From CAZFCK01 sp964517355 (GTDB lineage Bacteria; Desulfobacterota; Desulfovibrionia; Desulfovibrionales; Desulfovibrionaceae): a DNA stretch of 29,003 bases. Shown here one piece after another: positions 1 through 7,494 of the stretch; positions within the stretch are counted from its first letter, which is position 1, and every line of letters begins with the position of its first letter. The notes under the pieces are model-generated. The model saw only the letters and a list, made by a program, of their open reading frames with translations. It did no database searches and was not told the DNA's origin. The stretch covers positions 1 through 29,003 of the forward strand of contig CAZFCK010000033.1 of the NCBI GenBank assembly GCA_964517355.1, given 5' to 3'. The translations under genes were made by a program, and so were the position numbers.

Positions 1-54
1 AACAATTGGAGATTGTTTCAGGGGAGAGCCTTGTTTCAAGGCGAAAATGCGCTA
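1..54 (+). repeat. MITE-like 105-bp element, copy A (right part only)
   Basis: This is the 3' half of the 105-bp element described at 7251-7355. It starts at element position 52 (AACAATTGG) and runs through the GCCTTGTTTCAAGGC hairpin to the terminal GCGCTA. The left part is cut off by the window edge. Confidence 0.85.
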
Positions 55-82
55 GAAACAGTCTCTGAGCAGTGTAGCCTTG

Positions 83-133
83 AAACGGGAATGCGTCCGG
101 CGGGGGGGGGCGGCCCCCCAATGTATTCCGTTT
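83..133. other. G/C-rich imperfect inverted repeat
   Basis: Outer arms AAACGGGAAT (83-92) and ATTCCGTTT (125-133) pair with one bulge, and a G run (102-110) faces a C run (114-119). A related string (AAACGGGAATGCCTCCGG) occurs near 27620, so this may be a worn intergenic repeat. There is no U-tract, so I do not call it a terminator. Confidence 0.4.
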
Positions 134-179
134 GAAACGGTGCGATTCTTTTTGACTCGTTGGCCGTTCCACATGAAGA

Positions 180-209
180 GGGGGAAAATCCGTTGCCGGA
201 TTCTCCCCC
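180..209. other. Stem-loop downstream of the GntR gene
   Basis: GGGGGAAAATCCG (180-192) pairs with CGGATTCTCCCCC (197-209) at 12 of 13 positions around a TTGC loop. It lies about 95 nt past the stop of the minus-strand regulator and could end its transcript. Neither side has a T-run, so intrinsic termination is not supported. Confidence 0.4.
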
Positions 210-302
210 TGGAAATGATCTTCTTCCCTGTTACTTCCAGCGGTCTGGAATGACCGAACGAACCGTTGCTGATAACGGCTTTCTATTTGGATAGGCGTTG
301 TC

Positions 303-1109
303 TTACAAAAAAGAGTTGGCTCTTTCCGATTCCTGCACTTCCTCATACTGCTCCGAAGTTGCGATACGTTTTGGTGTGGTTTTTTGAACGCGGACAGGTT
401 CAGCCGATCCCCGCACCAGAGTCAGTTCTTTTTCCACTTCGCAGATATGGTCGTACATGGTTTGCTCTGCCAACTCGCCGTTTTTCGATAAGATGGCGTC
501 GACAATTTTTTGGTGGGCGTCCAAAACATGTTTGGAAAAAGCTCGCCCGGGTTTGAGGTGGTGTTTTACATCCGAAAGCAGATTGTTCACGAAATCAAGA
601 ATCAAAACCAAAATTGGATTTCCGGTTTTTTTTGCCAAAAAAACATGAAAGTCGATTTCGGCTTGAGCTCCAACAAGATTTTTCTCCTTTTTGAAGATTT
701 CCTGACAACTTTCATGCAGTAATTCCAATTCGGCTTTGTCTTCATCATTAAAGGATTCCGCGGCATGGCGCGCGAGATACGGTTCAATCACCTTCCGGAC
801 TTCAGACAAATCATTAATCGAGACGTTCTGGAAGTGGAGGAAACTGGCCATGCAGTCCCTGGTCGTTTCCATGTCCACTTCAGTGACCACAGGTCCGCCG
901 CCGGCACCGCGGCGGATGTTGATGAGCCCCATTCCCTCAAGAGTGCGCAATGCTTCACGCAAAGTATGTTTACTGACGTTGAATTGAACGACAAGCTCCT
1001 TTTCCGGGGGCAATGTCTCACCTGGTTTTAGTTTGCCCAAGAGAATGGCTTCACGAATTTGTTTGATGATATGCGTGGATATCTTGTCCTTTTTCGCCGT
1101 TTTAAACAT
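303..1109 (-). CDS. GntR family, FadR-subfamily (FCD) transcriptional regulator
   Basis: A 268-residue DNA-binding regulator. Residues 8-75 form the GntR winged helix (HIIKQIREAILLGKLKPG, then LPPEKELVVQFNVSKHTLRE and LINIRRGAGGG). Residues 95-230 are the helical FCD ligand domain. It has likely metal/ligand residues in EIDFH (E151, H155), DAHQ (H199) and YDH (H221). FCD regulators usually bind small organic acids. The gene faces away from the alcohol dehydrogenase/aldehyde dehydrogenase genes starting at 2957, with about 1.8 kb of non-coding DNA between, so regulation of that cluster is likely by context only. The C-terminal 35 residues are polar and not conserved-looking. The start is the only ATG before the HTH; the ribosome site is weak (AAGAG). 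Confidence 0.9.
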   Translation of the reverse strand: MFKTAKKDKISTHIIKQIREAILLGKLKPGETLPPEKELVVQFNVSKHTLREALRTLEGMGLINIRRGAGGGPVVTEVDMETTRDCMASFLHFQNVSINDLSEVRKVIEPYLARHAAESFNDEDKAELELLHESCQEIFKKEKNLVGAQAEIDFHVFLAKKTGNPILVLILDFVNNLLSDVKHHLKPGRAFSKHVLDAHQKIVDAILSKNGELAEQTMYDHICEVEKELTLVRGSAEPVRVQKTTPKRIATSEQYEEVQESERANSFL

Positions 1110-1998
1110 AGTGCACTCTTTTTACTAAGAATTAAGGATTGTCATAAAACATGAACCAGAATAACGGAGCGGATGACGTAAACGGTTTTTAAGAATAACA
1201 CAAATCATACGAGTGACTCAACTGGTTATGAAATAATATCCGTAAGTGTTTTCTCCATACGACCAATAATTGGCTGTTGAAAATGCTGTTCGATTGCGGG
1301 AGGCCATCAGTTGAAATCGCTAACATCCCGCCATCAGTGTGTGAATATGAAAAGGAGTTGAAAAAACACCGCCTCATTTTGATAATAAGCGCCCTGGCTT
1401 AATAAAAATGCTTCATATGTAAATGTCCTCCATTAGTGAATTCAGTTTTATAAGGCTTTTCAGAGTTGCAAAACCGATCTCGGAGAGAAGAGTTTAAAAA
1501 CGCAACTTTCCATTTATATATACTTTGGCAGAAAAAATCAAAGATTGGGCAAAAATAAAAACCTCACAAGAGGCTTGGAAAAAAGGTTTGAATGTTCCAC
1601 GAGTTGTAAAGAGCCGAGTATCAGAACACGACCTATCGGAAATGTTATTGTGTTTGCTTTAGTCTTTTAAAATCCAGGGATAAGCAATTGAAATACAGCT
1701 TCATTGCGTATCAATGAGTTCATGGTCGCTCTTGTCGGACGGCCCACTGCCGCTAAACACGCCTATGTCGATAACGCAACATGATTATTGAACATTACCG
1801 TGTTGAACCGGCAGTTGATCGGAAAATTGTAATCGTTATCTTACAAAAAGTTCATAATACCAAATGAGGGCTTTGTGCCGAGTGGCCCGCAAAATCTCTA
1901 TAGATCAATAATTTAAAATGGATATGTTGCCTGTGGCGAAGACATCGGCTCTGCGCCCCGGTAGCGGTAAGCATTCATATTCCTGATCATCTCTGCTC
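1110..1998. other. AT-rich intergenic region, no convincing gene
   Basis: About 890 bases of AT-rich sequence with only short open frames. A stretch near 1530-1662 reads as an open frame ending LSEMLLCLL-stop with coding-like composition but no start or recognisable family; it could be a decayed gene fragment. Promoters for the divergent regulator should lie near 1110-1200, but I see no clear boxes. Confidence 0.5.
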
Positions 1999-2103
1999 TA
2001 GCGCATTTTCGCCTTGAAATAAGGCTCTCCCCTGAAACAATTTCCAATTGTTCCAGGGAAATGCATAAGAGCATCTAGCGCTTTTCAAGCGTGAGATGCT
2101 CTA
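1999..2103 (-). repeat. MITE-like 105-bp element, copy B
   Basis: A complete 105-bp copy, inverted relative to the 7251 copy, bounded by TA on both sides. All three hairpins are present. One change (CTTATTTCAAGG) weakens hairpin 3. It lies in the gene-poor stretch before the first alcohol dehydrogenase. Confidence 0.9.
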
Positions 2104-2956
2104 AACCCTTTCCCCTTATTGCGCTGGAGGCGATCCGCCATCATGGTGGACACGAATTCGTGGCGCCACGTGAGATGAAGGCCGGAATGCGTATGAAAGC
2201 ATTGTAGCCTGTAGCTGGGGGAGTCGGAGACTGCGCCCCTGATTTTCTCCGGTGACTACGTTCACCCGCGATCTGTTGGTGTTGAAATTCCATGATATAT
2301 TAGTTCAATATCCTCTTGAAGATCGCCTTGAGCTGCAGGAGGCGGAACAATTCAGAGTTGACCGCTCTGATACGATCACCCTGCCCATGGAGTACGAAGG
2401 GGCATCCTCCCGGTTCTTGTCTGAAGTCCACATTCTTCCGATACACACATGGAGATTCTGCGGAAAACGCGGATTTCCCTATGACGCCAAGTCCCTTTGG
2501 CCTTGATCGCCTTAAATAAAGTATATATTATAATATTTACTTAATTTAGTCGAGTGGAATATGCGGGTCAGGGGCAGCCTCCGCCTTTGGTGGAAAAGGC
2601 ACAGAGTATTGAGGGGCTTAGAGTATAAGTTCAATAATTTCATGGCTATGATAAAAATAACCATATATTTAAAAATATGGTTGATTTTATTTTTCAACCC
2701 GGTTAAGTCTTGATCAACGCATGTGGCTCTGTGATACGCGCCCCTCTTTTTGGCAATGGTATGAGGCCGTGGTGGGGCATAACGATTCAGCCGGCAGAGG
2801 ATTGTGGAAAAGATGCGCAGAGGGGCCGGACCTTGATGAGCGGCATGCGTCGAACAAGCCGTTAAGTATCCTGCTGGTGGATGTGATGTTTCAAAGAATG
2901 AAGCGGAATTGTTTTATGGGAATCATGCTCGACAATTCAAGATAAAGGAGTGGCAC
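2104..2956. other. Intergenic region upstream of the first alcohol dehydrogenase
   Basis: No gene supported: the open frames at 2252-2506 and 2721-2945 lack ribosome sites and recognisable motifs. Contents: two overlapping palindromes at 2151-2170 (CACGAATTCGTG and CGTGGCGCCACG), and the AT-rich operator-like palindrome at 2653-2682. The rest is unassigned. Confidence 0.5.
2653..2682. promoter_or_regulatory. Candidate operator site 1 (AT-rich palindrome)
   Basis: Arms AACCATAT (2659-2666) and ATATGGTT (2675-2682) form a palindrome preceded by AAAAAT. The core (2660-2681) matches the palindrome at 5823-5844 at 20 of 22 positions. The left half also recurs at 5913-5930 with 17 of 18 matches. 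Each site lies about 170-300 bp upstream of an alcohol dehydrogenase gene. Binding by the GntR regulator is inferred only. Confidence 0.5.
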
Positions 2957-4123
2957 ATGATGTCTTCGCGTACATTCATAATGCCGTCGGTTCTGCACGT
3001 GGGCGAATACGCAGCCATCAAGACGGGGCCGGAGGCAAAGCGTATCGGCGCGCAACGTGCGCTTATCGTGACTGATAAGAACATTCTGGATACGGGGTGC
3101 ATTGAACCGGCGCTGACTTCCATGCGGGAATCCGGTCTCGCCATAGAAATGTATGCGGGCGTGGATAGCGAGCCGACACTGCAACATGTCGAGGAAGCCT
3201 TGCGCATCGTCAAGGAAAAGAAGTGCGATCTCATCGTGGGGTGCGGTGGGGGCAGTCCCATGGACGTGGCCAAGGCCATCAGCGTTCTGGCGACGAACGG
3301 CAATGCCATCCAGGATTTTATGGGGTTCGACAAGATTCCGAACAAGGGCCTGCCCGTATTCGCCATGCCCACGACCGCGGGGACCGGAAGCGAAGCCACC
3401 ATGATCACCATCATCACGGACACCCTGCGCAACGTGAAAATGCTCATCGGCAGCCCCTTGCTCATGCCGCAGGCCGCTTTTGTGGATTCAACGCTGACGT
3501 TGAAGATGCCCAAGGGGCTGACGGCGGCCACGGGCCTTGATGCGTTGACGCACGCCATTGAAGCTTATGTTTCCGTCAAGGCCCAGCCTATGACCGACGT
3601 GCTGGCGCTGTCCGCCGTGGGCTTGATCGCCGAGAATCTTCCCATCGCCTGGCGCAATCCCGCGGACCGCGAGGCGCGGGCCAAGACCATGCTGGGCGCG
3701 TTGCAGGCGGGAATCGCTTTTTCCAACGCCTCAGTGGCGCTCGTACACGGTATGTCGCGCCCCATAGGCGCCTTGTTCCATGTGGCCCACGGCGTCTCGA
3801 ACGCGGCGCTGCTCGGCGTTGTCATGGAGTATTCATTGCCGGGGAACATGAGGCGTTATGCGGACATCGCGCGCGCCATGGGCTTGGAGGTCGCGCCCGG
3901 CGCCACGGATGAAGAGGTCGCCATGGCCGGTGCGGAAAAGGTCAAGAATCTGATCAAAGAATTGGAAGTGCCGAGCCTCACGCAGCTCGGAGTGACACGC
4001 GAGAAGCTTGAACCTGTTGTTGAAAAAATGGCCGCTGATGCGCTGGCGAGCGGGAGCCCGGGCAATAATCCCAAGCAAGCCAGCAAGGAGGAGATCGTCA
4101 GTCTCTATTACGCGGCTTTATAA
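2957..4123 (+). CDS. Iron-containing (type III) alcohol dehydrogenase
   Basis: NAD(P)-dependent alcohol/aldehyde interconversion in the cytoplasm. The protein has 388 residues, normal for the family. Seen: nucleotide-binding GGGSPMD (97-103), MPTTAGTGSEATM, and the four metal ligands D195 and H199 (GLDALTHAIE), H264 (VHGMSRPIGA) and H278 (HVAHGVSNA). The HGMSRPIGA sequence separates it from the classic HAMAHQLGG group found in the second copy at 6084, so the two enzymes probably have different substrates. The start ATG at 2957 follows AAAGGAG (2944-2950); an upstream in-frame start at 2909 has no ribosome site. The aldehyde dehydrogenase follows after 58 bp, suggesting one transcript. The substrate cannot be read from sequence. 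Confidence 0.93.
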   Translation: MMSSRTFIMPSVLHVGEYAAIKTGPEAKRIGAQRALIVTDKNILDTGCIEPALTSMRESGLAIEMYAGVDSEPTLQHVEEALRIVKEKKCDLIVGCGGGSPMDVAKAISVLATNGNAIQDFMGFDKIPNKGLPVFAMPTTAGTGSEATMITIITDTLRNVKMLIGSPLLMPQAAFVDSTLTLKMPKGLTAATGLDALTHAIEAYVSVKAQPMTDVLALSAVGLIAENLPIAWRNPADREARAKTMLGALQAGIAFSNASVALVHGMSRPIGALFHVAHGVSNAALLGVVMEYSLPGNMRRYADIARAMGLEVAPGATDEEVAMAGAEKVKNLIKELEVPSLTQLGVTREKLEPVVEKMAADALASGSPGNNPKQASKEEIVSLYYAAL

Positions 4124-4181
4124 GATATATTGAGGCGTAACCCAAACTTGTCGCTACATTTATACAGACTTGAGGTGTAAA

Positions 4182-5744
4182 ATGAAGAGTGATCACACAA
4201 CGTATGCAGATTGCAAAAGCGGTTCCGGCGTGAAAAAGCTTCGCTATTGCGTGAACAATGAGTGGCGTGAGTCCGTTACGGACAAATACACGCCCGTCAT
4301 GAATCCCAGCACGGGGGAGCAGATCGCCGCCGCTCCCGTCTGCACGGTGGATGAAGTCAATGCCGCGGTGCAGGCCGCCAAGGACGCCTATCCGGAGTGG
4401 TCGTCCAAGCCTGTGGCTGTGCGGACCCAGCTCCTTTTCAAGTTCAGGGAATTGATCAACAAGCATTTTGATGAACTTTCGGTGATGTGCGCCACCGAGA
4501 TGGGCAAGAACCTGAACGAATCGCGGGGCGATATCCACAAGGTGTGCGAGGCCTGCGAGGTCGCGGTGAGCGCTCCCATGACCGGGCAAGGCTATTCCTT
4601 GATGGAAGCCACCAGAAGCCATGACATCACGCTGTACAGGGAATCCGTGGGCGTGTTTTTGGGCATCGCGCCGTACAATTTCCCGGCCATGATACCCTTC
4701 GGCTGGTTTTTGCCTCTGTGCCTGATGGCGGGCAATACCCTGGTGCTCAAGGCTGCGAGCATGGTGCCGCAAACCGGCATGCGCTGCCTGGAACTGCTCA
4801 TTGAAGCCGGGCTGCCCAAGGGCGTCGTCAACCTTGTGACCTGCAGCCGGGACGAAGTGACCAATTTACTTTCGCATCCGGACATCAGGGGCGTTTCCTT
4901 TGTCGGTTCCACCTCCGTCGGCCTGCACGTGTACGGAACGGCCGCGGCCGCCGGAAAGCGCGTGCAGTGCCTGACCGAGGCCAAGAACCATGCCCTGCTG
5001 CTGGAGGACGCCCCTCTGGAGTGGTCCGCGCAGCGGGTTATCAATTCCTGTTTCGGCTGCGCAGGTCAGCGCTGCATGGCCCTGCCCGTGGTCGTGGTGC
5101 AGGAGTCGGTGGCGGACAAGTTCGTGGAAATCCTGAAGCGTCTTTCTGAAAAGCTCGTCATAGGAGCCGCGTATGATCCGAATACCCAGCTTGGTCCCGT
5201 TATCAATGCGAAACACAAGCAGTCGGTTGTCAATTGGATCGACAAAGGGGTTGCAGAAGGCGCCACACTGGTGCTCGACGGGCGGGAGTGCGCGCCCAAG
5301 GGCTTTGAAAACGGCTATTTCGTTGGGCCCACCATCTTCGACCACGTAAAACCCGGGATGGAAATCGGCGACAAGGAAATCTTCGGACCCGTGGTGTGCA
5401 TCAAGCGTGTGAAGGACTTTGAGGAAGGCATCACCTTGATGAACGCCAATCCTTTTGCCAACGGTTCTTCCATTTTCACGACCAAGGGCCATTACGCCCG
5501 TGAATTCGCCCGCCGCACGGATGGCGGCATGGTCGGCGTCAACGTCGGCATTCCCGTTCCGCTGGCCTTTTTCCCGTTCAGCGGCAACAAGCGGTCCTTT
5601 TTTGGCGATCTGCATGTCCTGGGCCGGGAAGGCTGGGACTTCTATACCCGTACCAAGACCGTGACCACCAAATGGGTTTCCCCCCAGGAATCGGGCAAGG
5701 CCCGCGTGAGCACCTGGGAAGGAACCATCAACCGCGAATTGTAA
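4182..5744 (+). CDS. Aldehyde dehydrogenase, CoA-acylating methylmalonate-semialdehyde dehydrogenase type
   Basis: A 520-residue aldehyde dehydrogenase superfamily enzyme closest by motifs to the MmsA/IolA (acylating) branch. Seen: PYNFPAMIPFGWFLPLCLMAGNT, VSFVGST, AKNH in place of the usual ELGGK, catalytic C298 in CAGQRCMAL, and EIFGPVV. The usual general-base Glu is absent (Leu264 at that place), as in members that release acyl-CoA. The KPSE motif that binds the ribose of NAD reads KAAS (190-193), so the Glu is lost and NADP use is possible. ATG 4182 is preceded by GAGGTG; TTG 4170 is an unlikely alternative. Lying between two alcohol dehydrogenases, it probably oxidises their aldehyde product to acyl-CoA. 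The natural substrate is unknown. Confidence 0.88.
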   Translation: MKSDHTTYADCKSGSGVKKLRYCVNNEWRESVTDKYTPVMNPSTGEQIAAAPVCTVDEVNAAVQAAKDAYPEWSSKPVAVRTQLLFKFRELINKHFDELSVMCATEMGKNLNESRGDIHKVCEACEVAVSAPMTGQGYSLMEATRSHDITLYRESVGVFLGIAPYNFPAMIPFGWFLPLCLMAGNTLVLKAASMVPQTGMRCLELLIEAGLPKGVVNLVTCSRDEVTNLLSHPDIRGVSFVGSTSVGLHVYGTAAAAGKRVQCLTEAKNHALLLEDAPLEWSAQRVINSCFGCAGQRCMALPVVVVQESVADKFVEILKRLSEKLVIGAAYDPNTQLGPVINAKHKQSVVNWIDKGVAEGATLVLDGRECAPKGFENGYFVGPTIFDHVKPGMEIGDKEIFGPVVCIKRVKDFEEGITLMNANPFANGSSIFTTKGHYAREFARRTDGGMVGVNVGIPVPLAFFPFSGNKRSFFGDLHVLGREGWDFYTRTKTVTTKWVSPQESGKARVSTWEGTINREL

Positions 5745-5770
5745 TCCTCGAGCACTCCCTCCCATCTGCG

Positions 5771-5811
5771 GCCGGAGCTTCCGGGACCTCACCCCTCCCT
5801 GAAGCTCCGGC
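5771..5811 (+). other. Strong stem-loop after the aldehyde dehydrogenase
   Basis: GCCGGAGCTTC (5771-5781) pairs perfectly with GAAGCTCCGGC (5801-5811) around a 19-nt loop, 26 nt after the stop codon. It is followed by nine A residues, not T, so it is not a standard intrinsic terminator for this strand. It may protect or process the 3' end. Confidence 0.6.
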
Positions 5812-5815
5812 AAAA

Positions 5816-5844
5816 AAAAATGACCATATATTATAAAATATGGT
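5816..5844. promoter_or_regulatory. Candidate operator site 2 (AT-rich palindrome)
   Basis: Arms ACCATAT (5823-5829) and ATATGGT (5838-5844), preceded by AAAAATG. It is near-identical to site 1 at 2660-2681. Its last base is the first base of a TTGACA box, so a bound protein would cover the -35 region of the promoter at 5844-5872. Confidence 0.5.
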
Positions 5845-5872
5845 TGACAAGGGGCGGAGCTGAACGTACAAG
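5844..5872 (+). promoter_or_regulatory. Candidate sigma-70 promoter upstream of second alcohol dehydrogenase
   Basis: TTGACA (5844-5849) is a perfect -35 box. A 17-nt spacer leads to TACAAG (5867-5872), a 4-of-6 match to the -10 consensus. The overlap with the palindrome at 5823-5844 suggests repression. Confidence 0.4.
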
Positions 5873-5912
5873 AGCAAAAACGATGGGTGAAAAGTAAAAA
5901 AACGTGTGTGTT

Positions 5913-5945
5913 AAAAATAGCCATATATTTTAATTTAAGTATAAA
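5913..5945 (+). promoter_or_regulatory. Candidate operator half-site 3 with a -10 box
   Basis: AAAAATAGCCATATATTT (5913-5930) matches the left half of site 1 at 17 of 18 positions but lacks the mirrored right half. TATAAA (5940-5945) is a good -10 box; there is no matching -35, because the motif occupies that place. This suggests activation or repression at a second promoter closer to the alcohol dehydrogenase. Confidence 0.4.
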
Positions 5946-5976
5946 TTTGGATACGTAGGCATAAAGGAATTTGTTC

Positions 5977-6060
5977 ATGGAAAAAGCTGGATTCGCACAC
6001 GCTTGCCAGGCGTCGGGTAATCGTTCTCGAGGCATCGCCGCATTACCAGGCGTCGAATAA
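5977..6060 (+). CDS. Candidate 27-residue leader peptide
   Basis: An ATG at 5977 with AAAGGA eight bases upstream (5963-5968) opens a 27-codon frame ending TAA at 6058-6060, 23 nt before the second alcohol dehydrogenase. The peptide (MEKAGFAHACQASG...ALPGVE) has no recognisable domain and no run of one amino acid that would suggest classical attenuation. It may be a regulatory upstream frame or chance; the good ribosome site is the only support. Confidence 0.3.
   Translation: MEKAGFAHACQASGNRSRGIAALPGVE
6006..6055 (+). repeat. Direct repeat CCAGGCGTCG, two copies 40 bp apart
   Basis: CCAGGCGTCGGGTAA (6006-6020) and CCAGGCGTCGAATAA (6046-6060) repeat with exact 40-nt spacing, close to four helical turns, just before the alcohol dehydrogenase at 6084. 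They may bind a regulator or be a remnant of a local duplication. Confidence 0.5.
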
Positions 6061-6083
6061 CAACCTAAACCGTGGAGGTCGAA

Positions 6084-7235
6084 ATGGCTGACTTTCTGTG
6101 CCCGGCAGTGAATTTCATCGGCAAGGGAACTTTGGACGAAGTGGGGCCGCGTTGCGCCATGTTTGGAAAAAAGGCCCTCATCGTCACGGATAAGTTTATG
6201 GCCAGCCAGACTGGCGGCGCCGTGGACAAGGTTAAGGAACGCTTGGACAAATCCGGAGTCGGGTACGCCATGTACGGCGCCGTGGAGCCCAACCCCAGGG
6301 TTTCGAATGTGGAAGACGGACTGGCGGTTTTCAAAAAGGAAGGCTGCGACCTTATTGTCACCGTGGGCGGCGGCAGCGCTCATGACTGCGGCAAGGGCAT
6401 CGGCATCGCGGCCACGCACGAGGGCGATCTTTATGATAATTACGCCGGTATCGAGAAGCTGACCAATGAACTGCCCCCCATCATCAGCGTCAACACCACG
6501 GCGGGCACCGGCAGTGAAGTGACGCGCCATTGCGTGCTCACCAACATGGAACGCAAGATCAAGTTCGTCATCGTGAGCTGGCGCAATCTGCCCAAAGTCT
6601 CCATCAACGATCCTGAGCTGATGGTGGGCAAACCCGCGGCCCTGACGGCTTCCACAGGCATGGACGCTCTGACCCACGCCGTGGAATGCTACGTGACCCT
6701 GGCGGCCAACGAAGCCACGGACGCCGTAGCAATCAGGGCTATCTCCCTTATCAGCAAGTATTTGCGTCGCGCCGTCGCCTACGGCGAGGATATCGAAGCG
6801 CGTGAAGGCATGGCCTATGCTTCCCTGCTGGCGGGCATGGCCTTCAACAACGCCGGCCTGGGTTATGTGCACGCCATGGCGCACCAGTTGGGCGGCATGT
6901 TGGATATGCCCCATGGTGTGGCCAACGCCATTCTTTTGCCCCATGTGGAGCGCTGGAACCTCATGGTCAATCCCGAGAAGTTCGCGGAGATAGCTGTGGC
7001 TATGGGCGAAAATATCGAGGGTCTCGGCAAGATGGAAGCGGCGGAAGCCGCGATCAAAGCCATGGAGCGTCTGTCCTCCGACGTGGGGATTCCCAAGAGC
7101 CTGGCCGCACTCGGCGTCAAGGATTCCGACCTTGAGCCCATGGCCAAGCAAGCCCTTTTGGACGGCAACGCCGGTTGTAATCCGCGCAAAGGCGACGTTA
7201 ACGACATCATCGAACTCTTTAAGGCTGCCATGTAG
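6084..7235 (+). CDS. Iron-containing (type III) alcohol dehydrogenase, FucO/AdhB-like
   Basis: A 383-residue NAD(P)-dependent alcohol dehydrogenase. Seen: GGGSAHD (95-101), VNTTAGTGSEVTRHCVL, and metal ligands D194 and H198 (GMDALTHAVE), H263 (YVHAMAHQLGG) and H277 (DMPHGVANAILLPHV). These are the spacings of the lactaldehyde reductase/Zymomonas ADH II group, which act on short alcohols or diols and normally carry iron. ATG 6084 has GGAGG at 6074-6078; an in-frame GTG at 6072 overlaps that site and is rejected. It has its own leader with candidate promoters, a small upstream frame and direct repeats, so it may be regulated apart from the 2957-5744 pair. A MITE-like copy starts 15 nt after its stop. 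Confidence 0.95.
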   Translation: MADFLCPAVNFIGKGTLDEVGPRCAMFGKKALIVTDKFMASQTGGAVDKVKERLDKSGVGYAMYGAVEPNPRVSNVEDGLAVFKKEGCDLIVTVGGGSAHDCGKGIGIAATHEGDLYDNYAGIEKLTNELPPIISVNTTAGTGSEVTRHCVLTNMERKIKFVIVSWRNLPKVSINDPELMVGKPAALTASTGMDALTHAVECYVTLAANEATDAVAIRAISLISKYLRRAVAYGEDIEAREGMAYASLLAGMAFNNAGLGYVHAMAHQLGGMLDMPHGVANAILLPHVERWNLMVNPEKFAEIAVAMGENIEGLGKMEAAEAAIKAMERLSSDVGIPKSLAALGVKDSDLEPMAKQALLDGNAGCNPRKGDVNDIIELFKAAM

Positions 7236-7250
7236 GCTTGCACTGAAGAT

Positions 7251-7355
7251 TAGAGCATCTCACGCTTGAAAAGCGCTAGATGCTCTTATGCATTTCCCTG
7301 GAACAATTGGAAATTATTTCAGGGGAGAGCCTTGTTTCAAGGCGAAAATGCGCTA
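7251..7355 (+). repeat. MITE-like 105-bp element, copy C (reference copy)
   Basis: Bounded by TA at both ends. The left end GAGCATCTCACGCTTGAAA and the reverse complement of the right end (GCGCATTTTCGCCTTGAAA) form imperfect terminal inverted repeats. Hairpin 1: GAGCATCT/AGATGCTC enclosing CGCTT-GAA-AAGCG. Hairpin 2: CCCTGGAACAATT with AATTATTTCAGGG. Hairpin 3: GCCTTG-TTT-CAAGGC. It has no coding capacity. It lies 15 nt downstream of the alcohol dehydrogenase stop, so it would be transcribed in the 3' region of that gene. Confidence 0.92.
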
Positions 7356-7368
7356 GATGCCATGATGC

Positions 7369-7444
7369 TGGGCCGCCCCTCTTCACGTACAGGGGCGGCC
7401 CAAGGCAGGGGCAGGCAGGGGGGGCGGAGCCGTCCCTGTACGTG
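7369..7444 (+). promoter_or_regulatory. Leader with two mutually exclusive stem-loops
   Basis: Arm TGGGCCGCCCCT (7369-7380) pairs perfectly with AGGGGCGGCCCA (7391-7402). Arm CACGTACAGGG (7384-7394) pairs perfectly with CCCTGTACGTG (7434-7444). The two helices share 7391-7394, so they cannot fully form together. The segment lies about 50 nt upstream of the membrane-protein start. The geometry resembles an attenuator or RNA switch, but no known riboswitch class is recognised and there is no U-tract. Confidence 0.45.
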
Positions 7445-7494
7445 GATGCGGAAAAGGTTGGCGCATACACGCAAGGCGCCAAAGGAGCATGACG

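Noticed and set aside
2148..2170. Overlapping palindromes CACGAATTCGTG and CGTGGCGCCACG
   Set aside because: They are short, single-copy and far from any start codon; there is not enough support for an operator.
2252..2506. 84-residue open frame in the gene-poor region
   Set aside because: GTG start without a ribosome site, no recognisable motif, and no supporting context.
4866..7151. 761-residue open frame on the minus strand
   Set aside because: It is an antisense shadow of the aldehyde dehydrogenase and alcohol dehydrogenase genes, has a composition typical of GC-rich antisense frames, and crosses the AT-rich intergenic region.
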